NCBI GenBank assembly: GCA_910592005.1
Contig: CAJVPP010000369.1
Span: 1-34,553, forward strand
Direction of reading: 5' to 3'
Length of the DNA stretch: 34,553 bases
Source: Funneliformis mosseae
Lineage: Eukaryota > Glomeromycota > Glomeromycetes > Glomerales > Glomeraceae
Made by a program: the position numbers and the translations under genes. This document shows, one piece after another, positions 1-11,710 of the stretch. Under the pieces are notes generated by a model. The model made no database searches. It saw only the letters and a program-made list of their open reading frames with translations, and was not told where the DNA came from. Each line of letters starts with the position of its first letter. Within the stretch, counting starts at the first letter, position 1.

Positions 1-821
1 ATCTTTATTATGAAAGTATGATAATATAAAATTAAAAACAAATCAAAAGAAATTACAAAAATCTCGTAAAGAACTAAACTAAATTAAAACTATAGAAGAC
101 CGACCCTGCATTTCCCCAAAATCAATTTGTAATCTAGACTAAAAAAATCAAAAAAAAAAATGGATAATTATTTATAAATATTATGTAATATATACATTAA
201 TTTTCTATTTTTAATATAACTTATACATATGACTTTTGTCTAAATTTTATACACAGATCTTATAAATAATTATTGATATATAATATATTACATATATATT
301 TGAAATGTTCTTATAATGTCTATAAGTAAAATAAGAAATAATTTAATTTATATATACTAAATCAATATATAAATCTTCAAAACTGATAAAAATACTTTTT
401 TCTAGTAAAAATAATTTTACATTTGAAATTCTTTTAAAAGAATATAATTGAATTATATATTCTTATAATATAATATTTGAGATCTTTTATAATTATTTCA
501 TATATTTATTTGATAAATACCTATTTAAACTCATTTGAATAATGTCATTATCTATTCAATCATTATACTATATATCTCTTTTACTATATTTTTTCCTTTT
601 ATATATATATTTACTTTTATCTTTAAAAATAAAATTTGCAAATAAATAATTTTACTTATATCAGTTCTTCTAATAATTATTATTAAAAAATTAGTTTAGT
701 AATGCTTTATATCTTTTTACTTAAGATAATGTATGCTTTATAATCTTATTTATATTGTAATAGGAAGATATTAATTCAAAAAAATCATGTAATATATATA
801 ATCAAAAGTTATATTAATTAC
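1..821. other. AT-rich gene-free stretch
   Basis: Very AT-rich DNA with short A/T runs and no open frame of note. I see no tRNA, no transposase motif and no clear inverted repeat. It is probably intergenic or decayed transposon sequence. Confidence 0.6.
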
Positions 822-911
822 GTCATATTAGATGATGAAAATGACAAAGATGAAAAAAATGAATTAAATGAAGGTTATGCAAAAGATCCAGAAGTCACCA
901 GAAAATTTTGG
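822..911 (+). pseudogene. possible coding remnant (acidic peptide)
   Basis: About 30 codons read open with coding-like composition (Asp/Glu/Lys/Asn-rich, ending in a Val-Thr-Arg-Lys-Phe-Trp stretch) inside otherwise stop-dense DNA. A pogo-like MITE begins 36 bases downstream. No start codon, splice site or family is recognised. It could be a piece of an old gene cut off by repeats, or chance. Confidence 0.2.
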
Positions 912-946
912 TATATTATTAATCATTTTGTATTATTAATTATTTA

Positions 947-1118
947 TAATCAACTCTTAATATAGTGAACTCTTGATATAACGAATTTTTTGAACAAATA
1001 TAATAAAAATACTCTTGTTATAGCAAATTGGTCAATCAAATCTCTTAAAATCTTCACTATAGCCTTATAGCAAAGTTGAGGTCTAGGACATAGAGTTCGT
1101 TATAACAAAAGTTGACTG
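947..1118. mobile_element. pogo-like MITE, copy 1 (172 bp)
   Basis: This is a short non-autonomous element nearly the same length as the copy at 6595-6764. Both share the internal block from ACTCTTGATATAA through CTTCACTATAGCCTTATAGC. The right end reads GTTGACTG followed by TA. The left end is eroded (TAATCAACT in place of CAGTTAACT) but is preceded by TA. TA duplications and CAGT ends are typical of the pogo/Tc1-mariner superfamily. There is no coding capacity. Confidence 0.8.
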
Positions 1119-1929
1119 TATTATTTGTAATCAATTAATATTTATTTATTATATTAGTAAATTTAGTATAAATAGAATAGTTTTAGGACTTAGTTAAGGC
1201 AAATAACAGTAGACAACTGTAATAAAATAATTTTGTAAATAATTAGAATTTAATAGTTTTTATCACCAATAAGATAAATACTAATAATAGTTATATGCTA
1301 ACAAATATAATTGTGTTGAATTCTTTATTTTATAATAAATCCTTAAAGTTTATTCTAAATATACATTATCATTTGAAGTAATAATTATTTGTAAATCCTT
1401 CAGAACTCTCCCTAAGGTAGTGATTAAAGCTGAATTCCTTTGTTAATTTTGCGTTAATACTAATTTTTTAGTTATTAGTATTATAAGATAATAATATCTA
1501 TAAGTAAAAGAGTAATTCTGTTTTTTAATTTTTTTTATGACAGATAAGAAATTTATAATTTTGATTTCTATCAAAAGATATAATATATTTTAGAAGATTT
1601 TTTTTTTTGTTAAAAGTAAAGTAAAAGAATATAAATTAATAAAAATAGAATACAAAAATTATATAATTAGTATTATTATTTAATAAAAAATTAAATATAA
1701 AATTTTATAAAATATTTTATAATATAATTTTTATAGAATTTAATATAAAATATATATTTTTTCTTAATAAAAAACTTATACTTAATACAGAAAAGTAGAA
1801 AAAATATATTTAAAAATATGTATAAAATATATATTTGTAATTATTTAACAGACAAAAATTATACAAAAACATGTATTTTATAATTATTTAATAGATAAAG
1901 AAATCATTGGAGCTCTAAATAAGTCAGTT
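1119..1929. other. AT-rich gene-free stretch
   Basis: AT-rich DNA without a supported gene. A slightly less AT-rich patch lies near 1390-1460. No motif is recognised. Confidence 0.5.
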
Positions 1930-2463
1930 CAGATCAGATCAATCAAGTTACCTAAATTGAAAAAATCAAGTTATATCAAACAAAATTCTGATCTGATCTA
2001 ATCTGACTAAATTGTTTAAGAAAAACAATTAGTTATCATTTAAGAAGAATAATAATAAATCATTCTAATTAAATGATAAAACTATCATTCTTGAATGATA
2101 AAAATATCATTTTTAAATAATAAATTATTATTCTTGAATAATAAAACTATCATTATAATTTGAAAAATAAACATTATTCTTAAATAATAAAAACATCATT
2201 TTAATTGAATGATAAAACTATTATTCTGATTAAATAATAATAAATCATTATAATTGAATGATAAACTATTGATTAAAAATGATATAATTATAATTTAAAA
2301 ATAATAAAACTATTGTTTAAGAATGATTAGTTAACCTAAATTTATCAGATCAGGTTAGATTAGATCAAACTGTTAATTTGATCTAACATTAACCTAAAAA
2401 TCTATTGATCTGATCTGAATTTTCAGATCAGATTAAATTAGGTAAATAGATTGACCTGATCTA
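1930..2463. mobile_element. inverted-repeat element with internal repeats
   Basis: An imperfect terminal inverted repeat of about 29 bp bounds the segment. The left arm (1930-1958) matches the reverse complement of the right arm (2435-2463) around AGATCAG-TCAATC and TTACCTAA. Further GATCTGATC-type inverted motifs sit just inside each end. The middle (about 2030-2335) is a degenerate array of AATGATAAAACTATCATT-like units that can fold back. I see no open reading frame. This fits a non-autonomous foldback DNA element, but no target duplication is clear. Confidence 0.5.
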
Positions 2464-2606
2464 ATTTAGAATTCTAAAAATTATATAAAAAAAACTTTAT
2501 AATCATTTAACAGATAAAAAAATCATATATAAAATATATTATTTAACAAATATAAATTTATTAATATAATAAAAAATCTATTATTTTATTATTTATATTT
2601 CTTATT

Positions 2607-3162
2607 TGTAACAGGATTGGATTGATGAATATAGCGTAGTATATTGTAGATCTAAATGTTATATATATTAGACATATTTGATATATTTAATATACTGAAC
2701 ATATTTGATATAATTAATATCTTTGACATATCGAACATATTAGATATATTTAATTTATTTGTTATATCTGTCTATATATTAATTTAATATAAATAGAGAG
2801 CGATAAAATCATATAAACTGAAGTTTACTTGTAGTTCATTTTTAGTTTTCCTTTAGCTTCACTTTTAGATACACATCTAATAGTTCTTGTAGGGGCATCT
2901 GGTCTAAAATTCTAATTAGTATTTTAACTTTTTTGACTTCTTAATTCTTTCTTATTTCCTTATTTTATATATTATTATTATTTCTTATTTTTATATTTAT
3001 CATCAATAAATATATTATTACATCTTTAAATCAATTGAGCTATTCTGCTTTTAGTATTGTCATGAGTACATTACCGTGTAAACTATAAATCTTGGAATAA
3101 ACTAAATTGAATTGCTACATAAACTTAAAAGAATCACTACTCGAATATTCCATCTAACTGTC
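2607..3162 (+). mobile_element. possible degraded solo LTR
   Basis: The segment opens with TGTAACAG and can be closed at CTGTCGCA, a weak inverted terminal pair of TG...CA form. Inside, a TATAAATAG box lies at 2788-2796, followed by mixed-composition sequence, then AATAAATA near 3005. That is the order expected of an LTR. The 5-bp flanks do not match, so this is a weak call. The stretch 2670-2760 also carries a degenerate ACATATTTGATATATTTAATAT repeat. Confidence 0.25.
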
Positions 3163-6100
3163 GCAATTCATAAGGATTATACGTTAATAATATTATTTTT
3201 TTTTGTAATAATTCTTTTAATATAAATTAATCAAAATAAATATAAAAGATTTTATAAATATTTATAAAATATAATAAATTAATAAGAATTTTAAATTATT
3301 TAAATTTATTATAAGATAATTAAAATTCTATAGTAATACTAAAAATAATAAGATCTCTAATTACAAAGATATCATATTAAAATAATTATATCATACTCTT
3401 TAAAAAATAATTTTCCTAAGTAACATAAATATAACAATATACATTTTGATATTTTAATATTAGTAAACTTAGTAGATATCATATCAATTATTATAATGAG
3501 ATTCTAATTATCATAATCAGAGATACTAAAGTAATGCTAAAAGTAATACTGATTTTATACTGATTTTATTATTAGTGATAATTTTACTTTTTATTTTCTT
3601 TATTTTAATATTAATTAATATAAAATTAAATTTAAAGCATTTTTATTATTATATATTAAAATTAAAATAAAAATTTAAAAGTTATTTAAATAATTCCTTA
3701 AAAATCTTGCTTTTTTATTAAAAGTTTTATTTTATTTTTTATTGTAGTATTATCATAGTATTAGTAATAACATTGATAGTAATAATTTCTTTTTAATAAT
3801 AAATAAAATTTAGATATTTAATTTAGTTTCTAATGAAAATATTAAAAATAAAATTTTTGATATCTAATATTTTTAATAATACTAAACAAAACTAAAATAT
3901 TTAGTTATATAACAATGTCAAAATACTAAAATTTTATTTCATAGATTTTTTATAGATTTTAACTTATAATTTTTAATAATATTTTATTTTATTATAAATT
4001 TTAGAAAGTTTGAATTTTTGTAAATAAAATATTATTTATTATATTTTGTTTACTATATAAAAAGTTTAATAGAAAAATTGAGTTCTGAAAATTTTTTAAC
4101 AAAATTTTGATTTTTATTGCATTTTAATTTTTGATATTATTAAATTAAATGTAATGAGACTTTAATTTTAGTCAAAAATATTCTTAGAGCTTGATTTTTC
4201 TAGTAAATTTTCTATATAAATAATTCTTATTTATAATATTAATTAGCAATATTTTTTATTATATTTTTAATTAATATAAATAATTAAAGATTTAAGTTAA
4301 AATTAATAAATATTAAATAATAATATATTTTTTAATAAAGATAAATAAATAAAATTTTATAATTTATATATTATAAAATAATTTAGTTATTTAATCATTT
4401 GCTAAAAATTTAGTCAAAAGTTTAGATTTTAGTCAAAAATTTAATCAATCATAAAATTTGAATGACAAAAGTTTAATCATGATAAAAATAATTTAAGTAG
4501 GTATTACTAAATGTTTTATTTGCTTTTTTAAAGTTATTTATTTTTGCAAAAATGTCTTTTAATATTTTTAATTGATTTACTACCTTTTTTAATTTGTAAA
4601 TTTTATTTCTTTTTTTAAATTATTAAAAAATATAAAATAAATAATATTTTAATCTTATCTTATATAATAAAAAAATGTAATAATAGTAATGCTTAAATTA
4701 CCTGTATAAATAAACTGATTAAATTGTGTAATATTATACAATTCAAAAAAAAGAAATTTTGTTTTCCAGTAAAATTTAAGTTCAAGTTTCAAAATTGATT
4801 GTACAAGATTATTTTTTTAGATATATATGTAATGTCATATGATCTACTCTATTGAAAAGCAACAGATTAGCAACTAGTTATTAAATAATAATATATAATA
4901 TATTTTTTAATAATTTTTATAATAAGACTTATATCTCAGTTTTATATTTAATGATAAAATCAATTTTTAAAATAAAATACAAAAGTGTTCTTCTAATTTT
5001 AAAATAAATTAAATTAATAAACTAGTAATATATATTTAATATTTATAATATTTTTACCGATATATTGTTAAGTTTATTTTTTAATATGTTAAATATTTCT
5101 AAAATTTTAGCATTACTAATATATTATTAAGTTTATTTTAAAATACAAATATTATTATTTGAAATAGAATTATTAGTAATATTATTATTTTGAATAATTT
5201 TTTTAAGAAAAAGTTATATTTTGTTAAGTTTTTCTTATAATTAATTCTATTATATTAAAAAATAAAATAACATAAAATAATAGTATAAAAAATAGTAAAT
5301 GTAATATAAAATATAGTAAAATAATAATTACATAAAATGATATATTGGTTAAGGTATAGTAAATCATGTGATTTAATATAATAAATATTTATTAGATAAA
5401 TATGATTAGAATATATAAATGATATAATAGTTAAATAGATAATGATATAATTAGTTAAATAATAAAATTAACTAAATATTTATAATTAACTATAATTAGG
5501 ATACAAGAAAACAAAATATGAAAAAAATAGAAAATAGAAACAGAAAAATAGAAATAGAAAATAAAAATACAAACTGAAATACAACTGAAATTTAGCAAAA
5601 AAAATTATAGAATAATTAGCTTGTCATATAATATTTTTATTATAAATATCTAAAAAATTTGAGATAAAATTAGGATTAGGATTAAATATTAATTCAACAG
5701 TTAAATTTAAAGATCTATAATTAAATAATATAATTAGAAACTTTTGTATTAATTCATTTCTTTAATAAAAATACCTTTATATTAAATATATATTATTTAT
5801 ATATCTTAAGGAATTAACAGTTTAGAGACAGGTTTAATAAACTAAAAGGAATAATATAGTTCACACTAATTCTAAGTAAGCTTATTAACTTATATCTTAT
5901 TGTTTGATATCCTTATGATTGATATGTAATATTTTATGTTAAATAAACTAAGCAGTAGTAGTATCAAATGTCAATTTATGTTAACTGATAGTTGATATAT
6001 GTCAAATATCTAATACTGATTAAACTTTTTTAAAGCATTATAAAATTGATCTAAAATAAGTCTATAATTTAAGCTAATTAGAATTTGATGTAAATCATTA

Positions 6101-6210
6101 TCTGAGAAATAACATACAAGGATATAAAAATTATTGGTTATTTTTTAAAAATTTATTATGACATAAATAATATATTAATTTTTTTATATTATTAAAATTT
6201 CAGGTTAACG
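3163..6210. other. AT-rich gene-free stretch
   Basis: About 3 kb of very AT-rich DNA, dense in stops in all frames and with many TTATAAT-like words. No gene, RNA or well-bounded repeat is supported. A short purine-rich run of GAAAATAGAAA-type words lies near 5520-5575. Probably decayed repeat DNA. Confidence 0.55.
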
Positions 6211-7390
6211 TTAATATTTCATTAGATTACTATTTGTTACAAGAATAACTTGAATTTGATGTAGCATTAATTTAATCAAATTGTAGTAATAATTTATAGG
6301 TATTGCATTTCATTTTTCTAAAATCCTTTATTCTAATTGTGTAATACTTGATAGTTAAGAATTACATTAATGAATTTTAACTTTGATATATAATCAACTA
6401 TTTTCTATCAAATTTATATCAGGGCTCTGAGCTGGCAAGAAAGTAACTCAATACTTAAAAATTTAATTAAGAAATGTGTAATTTTTGTAATATGAATAGG
6501 TGTGTTGTCCTTTTAAAAAATGATTTTTTTGATTTTTTTTACATGAAATTTAACTGAAAAAATTGTATAATTAACCAAAATTTTATGATGTATACAGTTA
6601 ACTTTGATAAAGCAAACTCTTGATATAATAAATTTTTTGAAAAAATATAATAAAAATACTTTTGTTATAGCAAATTAGCTAATCAATCTCTTAAAATCTT
6701 CACTATAGCCTTATAGCGAAGTTGAGGTTTAAAATATAAAGTTTATTATAACAAGAATTAACTGTATTTTCAGTTATGTAACCTATTAAAAGAACTAATA
6801 AATTTATACTAACTCAAGAAAAATATTCCTAAAACATACAATTAAAGTATTTTTGAACTGTAGCTACAATACAGTCTGTGAATTCTTTAGAAGGTTTATG
6901 TTATGCATGCCTAAAATCTAAAGTTCTAAATTGTATGTAAGTAGACTTGTCTGATCAAATAAATTTTTTAAAATTTTCAACTGTTTAATTTTTATAAGTA
7001 CAAGCTTAAAGTAAATGTTTTCTTTATTTTTTTTGAAAATTAATAGACTAAACCAAGGAATATGTGAGGGAGACCTTGCTTCACCAATTTATTGTAGATA
7101 GTTTTTTAGAAATAATTTATTTACACTATTTAAATATATTTATGAAAAGGATTGATAACAGTTTTTTTATTTCTAATTACCAAACACTTAAGTATTTACA
7201 TTTAAACTTATTAAGAATTTGTAGTTAATCTGTTCATTTCTTTAGAAGTTTTTTTAGTTCATATGTTTTTTATACATATCATACAGAAGAAAGAAAGTAA
7301 CTAATAACTACAGAAATTCTAGCATTTATATGATCTAATATTTTATTACAATAATTCCTCCTCTTTGACTTTCACTAAGTTCTTTTCTAA
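6211..7390 (-). pseudogene. Tc1-like transposase relic, split by a MITE
   Basis: Reading the minus strand gives ordered pieces of a Tc1-family DDE transposase. Near 7390-7350 is KELSESQRGGII, the N-terminal helix-turn-helix start. Around 7100-6960 is a stretch ending in an SDKS motif, where the family has W-S-D-E-S. Next come PSKEFTDCIVATVQ, then DNTPIHITK (the second catalytic Asp, family DNAPIH), then LPAQSPDINLIEN (family PAQSPDLNPIEN), and last NAIPINY to a terminal KY-stop at 6211. Many stops and frame changes break it, and the pogo-like MITE at 6595-6764 sits between two pieces. It cannot encode a working enzyme. The terminal repeats of the element are not resolved. Confidence 0.85.
6595..6764. 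mobile_element. pogo-like MITE, copy 2 (170 bp)
   Basis: It begins CAGTTAACTTTG and ends GAATTAACTG, flanked on both sides by TA (6593-6594 and 6765-6766), a target duplication. The interior closely matches the copy at 947-1118. This copy keeps its ends better, so it defines the boundaries of the family. It is inserted inside the Tc1-like transposase relic and is therefore younger than that element. Confidence 0.88.
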
Positions 7391-8526
7391 GATATATTAC
7401 TGTGACAAATTTTTCACACTATAATGTAAAATTTTTTTTTGTATATCTATATAATTCTACTTTATATATTACAATAGTATTTTATTTATATTTATTATTA
7501 AGTACATATTATATATAAATAAAAAACAATTCTGATTTGATTTTATAGGAATATAATAATAAGTATTACTTTTTTATCATGCTAATTAGACAGCCAATAC
7601 TTTTTATATCCTATATATATATTTAAAAATTTATTTATACAATAACTCATATTATAACTTATAAAATAATTTATATAGTTAAATTATAAATAGAGTCACA
7701 TAATTTGATCTTAATCAAAATTTTGATTAGAATAAAATTGATATTAATTAAAGTTAAACAATAGAAAATATTAAAAATATTAGAGAAATATTAAATTAAG
7801 TTAAAAAAAATGAAAATTTAATTAATAATTTTTATTCATTAATAATTTATATTTAAAATAATTAGAGTTATTTAAAAAATCAAAAATATTTTTATTAGTA
7901 AATCTAATTATGTAAAAGTATTTATTATAAATCTATAAATTAAATTATATATTATTAAAAATCAAAATTTATTTTTAATAATTAAGATTTATTTCTTTTA
8001 AAGTAAATCTAATTGTACAAAAATATTAATTATAAATATATGTATTATATTATTTAAAAAATCAAATTTTTACTTTTAAAATAATTAGATCTTATTTCTT
8101 AAAATAAATTTGATTTTGCAAAAATACCTGTTATAAATCTATATATTGCATTATTAAATAATCAAAATTTATTTTAAAATAATCATGACTTTTTTCTTTT
8201 TATAGAAATTTTATCAATTAAGTAATTCCTTTTATTATATATTTTTTTTTTTTTTAGTTATATTTAATCATATTAATATAAAATTATTTTAATTTATATA
8301 AATATTTTTCAATCTTTAGATTATTAAAGTCTTATAAATAATTTTTTAATAAAAGATTTAAATACATTTTTTTTTTAAAAAAAATAAATAATTAAAATAT
8401 TAACATAAATAAAAACTTAAACATAAATCTAAAATTAAAATCAAATACTTTTATCAAAAATATTATTAATATGTTTAATACAATTTTAAAATATAAGTTA
8501 ACTTTTAATATAATAAGACTTGATGA
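7391..8526. other. AT-rich gene-free stretch
   Basis: No gene is supported. 7391-7450 may hold the outer part of the Tc1-like element. From 7840 to 8190 a unit of roughly 120-130 bp recurs in degenerate form: AAATCAAAATTTATTTTTAATAATTA-like sequence followed by AATCTAATTATGTAAAAGTATTTATTATAAATCTA-like sequence. At least three rounds are visible, which suggests an old tandem repeat. Confidence 0.4.
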
Positions 8527-8686
8527 TATGGGAACGGTCAATAGAAAAGGAAGAAATCTACAAATTTTGAGTAATTTTAGTTATTAAGCTAGTTTTATTC
8601 ACATGACCATGATCAGCAGAGTGAACCAATAAAAAAATTTATAACTAAAAGTGGATTTCCTCTTTTTCTACTGACCACCTTTCATA
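8527..8686. mobile_element. foldback MITE, copy 1 (about 160 bp)
   Basis: An imperfect inverted repeat: the left arm TATGGGAACGGTCAATAGAA (continuing AAGGAAGAAATC) pairs with the right arm at about 8651-8686, which reads GGATTTCCTCTTTTTCTACT then GACCACCTTTCATA. Size and arm sequence resemble the better-kept element at 12294-12460 (shared TATGGGA and CAATAGAAAAGG). It carries no coding region. The superfamily is unresolved. Confidence 0.6.
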
Positions 8687-9300
8687 TAATAAATTTTTAT
8701 CTATCACATAATATTTAACCAATAAATTACATTAAAAATCTCTTATTATATTGAAGCAACTAATCAAATTCTTCAAATTCTTTATTATAAAATTATGATA
8801 AATTTGATGTTTAAAATGATAATTTTATTATATTAAAGTTAATTATAATTTTGAATAATTAAAATTTTATTATAAATAATTAAAATTAAATCATAAACAT
8901 TCATAATATTTATGAATTATATAAAATTATATTAAAACTATCATCAATAAAATTATTAATATCATTAATTAAGTTATAATTACAATCTTTATAATTATTA
9001 TAACCATAGTCTTTACAATCATAAAATCTTTTTATTCCATTCCATTTTTTTTATTTTACCATTATTATTAACACTATCATCAATATTAATAATGATAGAT
9101 AAATAATAATAATAGTAGTAATATAACCATTACAATTATTATCATCATTACATTAGAATCATTATTAATAGAACAATTATATTTAAATTAATTAATAAGA
9201 TAAATAATAATTTTTTAATATATTTATAATTTTAATTAATTCTAATTATTTTTGTAATTATCATAGTTTATTAAATACTTATTATTATTATAATATTTTT
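8687..9300. repeat. AT-rich stretch with ATT/ATC simple repeats
   Basis: The stretch is low-complexity. From about 8990 to 9170 it is dominated by ATT, ATC and AAT triplets in loose arrays. No gene is seen. It ends where base composition turns to that of the gene island. Confidence 0.5.
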
Positions 9301-9807
9301 TTCAAGTAAGTATATGTGAAATAGCTTCGCCATCTTAAGAAATACAATATTGTAAAATAAATTATATAGGATTTTCCGTTCGAATTTCGAATAATTCGAA
9401 TCTCAGTATTCTAAGACAAGATTTGTTGGATTATTCATTCTTTTCAAAAATAATCAATCGACAAAGTAAATTTTCAAATCATATTGCATATCGATCTTAT
9501 TCGAATGCCCTTTTCGAACGGAACTCTAAAATTATATATCAAGACATGATGATAATTACGGCTGTCGATTTTTTTAATACTTTAACAAAATCTCGAATTG
9601 TTGTCAAAAAAATGATTTGTGGCTTTGACAATTTGAACACCGCCACGAACTCATTGCATTATAAATAAACCATTATCAGAAAAATTTTGCAGATGAATAT
9701 CCGACACAAAGTTTACTCAAACAAGACAACAAGTTGTGGCTTTAATAAAAATTGTGTGAATTATAAATTCTAATTTGATCAAATTTTAAAACATTTTATT
9801 CAGCGAA
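9301..9807. promoter_or_regulatory. upstream region of the A-B-A-B gene
   Basis: Composition shifts here from very AT-rich to gene-like. An 81-codon open frame (9423-9668, plus, no ATG at its head) has no recognisable family and no convincing splice link, so I do not call it a gene. Notable words are the nested inverted repeat TTCGAATTTCGAATAATTCGAA at about 9379-9400, and CCGTTCGAA near 9376 facing TTCGAACGG near 9513. These could be regulatory sites or an old foldback. Confidence 0.3.
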
Positions 9808-11362
9808 ATGGACGAGGAACAATGGGCTATATTATTCGATGAAGAATGTATGTGAACTTGGAATAATTTTCGATTTAAAATTCGATAATATTAATAATTG
9901 ATGTATGTTACGCTTTTATAGACATTAGAGCTGAGGACTATAGGAGAAATTCAAAGACATTGGATGAATTTAATCGATTTTTGGAGGAACTCCCTTCTTT
10001 ATTAAAAAAGAAATCTTCGGTCGCATTAAATCACTGTTTAAGATGTCGAAAGATTACAACCATCCCTGGTAAAACGGATGAGGATTTACAATGTTTCCGA
10101 GTCAAATATTCACATAAGGTCGAACGAATTTTGACGGTTGATGCTCTTCGAGATACTAAATTAAACTTGATGACATTAGAAACCCTCTTTTATGAGTAAG
10201 TAAAATCTAATCTATCCATTTTGATGAAGAATTCCGAATGCTCATTTATAAATATAAACTGATAAAGTCCCTCGTTTATCATGAAGGGTAGGATTAAATT
10301 TTGAAGTATTTAATCGATCGATGGACAGTTTCTTTGAAAAATATAAAGTTTATATATGTAAAAGATGTGATGCATTGTCAGCGACACCTGAACATGCAGG
10401 TTATCGAAATCCAGGTCATAATCAATGTGATGTTCTTACAAGTTTGAAGCAATTAAGAGAAATTGAAGTTGAGTTCGATTTATTGAATTTATTTGAAATA
10501 TTTAAAAGTTGCGTGGATATTCATCGACCAAATCGATTATCGAAGAAATGGGATCTGTTTTCCGAAGAAATTCCCTTGGTTAAACGTGATTTCTATGACG
10601 GATATTTTGGTAAATCTGAATGGGCGAAATATATTAAAATTGACGGTATGTTTATAAACTCATATCGTTTATCATTAAGAATAAGAAGCTAACCCTTGAT
10701 CGATCGATTGCCACAGATTATTATTACATGAAAAATGATACCCTTTTGCTATACACGCAATTTCTTCGTGATCTTCCAAAGAGACTTCAATATTGCGCAC
10801 TTTATAAATGTGTGAATTGTAATCGTATTTCCTCAAGACCAAGATTTGTAGGTCTTTGTCATCAGACTAATCAATGGATTTCCGATGATGCTTATCTTCC
10901 GCAAATTCCTCATAAAAATCATGAAATTGATAACGTTGAAGTTTTCATTAAAGCAAAGGTCTCATTAAATTCTTTATCAAGAGTTTACGCTCAAAGATAC
11001 AACGAGTAAGTTATATCGAGAAATGTATCAAAAAAAAATAAGTTTTTTTTTTTAACTAAAACAAATCTTTCTTTTTTAGACTATCAATTCATTTAAATAA
11101 TTTTTTATCTGGTTTATTGGGATTTTCATATTTTATTAAAACTTGTGAAATCTTTATTTGTACACAATGTGGAACATTTTCTGCATTAGAACAAGGTGGA
11201 AGTTTGTGTAGGAAACCTTATCGGGATCACGCATTTGAAAGAATTAATGATATTTTAACATTTTATGATGAATATATTAATCTATTCGATTTACAATATG
11301 TTCTTCAAACAGCTTTAAATATCGCTTATCCCGATAAACCAGTTTATTTGCCTAAAAATTAA
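9808..11362 (+). CDS. A-B-A-B paired-Cys module protein, unknown family
   Basis: Five exons (9808-9847, 9922-10195, 10329-10645, 10717-11005, 11080-11362) join in frame to 400 residues. The ATG opens MDEEQWAILFDEE. Donors are GTATGT, GTAAGT, GTATGT, GTAAGT; all acceptors are AG. I do not recognise the family. Exon 2 (module A1) and exon 4 (A2) are alike: FLEELP/FLRDLP, then HCLRC/YKCVNC. Exon 3 (B1) and exon 5 (B2) are alike: YICKRCDALSA/FICTQCGTFSA, then a helical-looking tail (LFEIFKSCVDI/LQYVLQTALNI). Every module has a C-x2-C pair followed 12-20 residues later by further Cys/His, suggesting four small zinc sites. No signal peptide or membrane segment is evident. Intron phases run 1-2-1-2, so the gene grew by duplicating an exon pair. 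A binding role is possible, but none is shown. Confidence 0.8.
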
Positions 11363-11494
11363 GAGATAAAATAAAATCATATATTACAAAATCAGATGAC
11401 TCTCAATCATTTATACGATTAGAAAATATCGCCATGAGCTGTGATTTTAAATTCTTTACCTGCCATTAAATTCAGTTTGATAAACACAGAAGAA

Positions 11495-11710
11495 ATGAGT
11501 ATGACGATTAACGAGATTTTTTGTGAAACATTGATAAACTTTAAAAAAAACCATGAAATCATAAGCAAAAGAATTTATTTAAAAAATTGGCGCGAAAATC
11601 ATTCACATACAAATGCAAAATTTAATTCAGTTGTAAATAGAGATGGGGTTAAGTATTTTTCTGTCCTTAATTTGTCAGTTCATTTCCTACGTAGAGCAGC
11701 AAAATCGTAA
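11495..11710 (+). CDS. short open frame, uncertain
   Basis: An ATG-initiated frame of 71 residues (MSMTINEIFCETLINFKKN...) lies 130 bases after the A-B-A-B gene. The frame stays open upstream to about 11441. It is Asn/Lys-rich with one Cys, and I recognise no motif. It could be an exon of a separate gene, a decayed module of the neighbouring gene, or chance. Confidence 0.2.
   Translation: MSMTINEIFCETLINFKKNHEIISKRIYLKNWRENHSHTNAKFNSVVNRDGVKYFSVLNLSVHFLRRAAKS

Noticed and set aside
9423..9668. 81-codon plus-strand frame
   Set aside because: No ATG at the start, no recognisable family, and no in-frame splice link to the A-B-A-B gene that I could establish. Mentioned only as upstream region.
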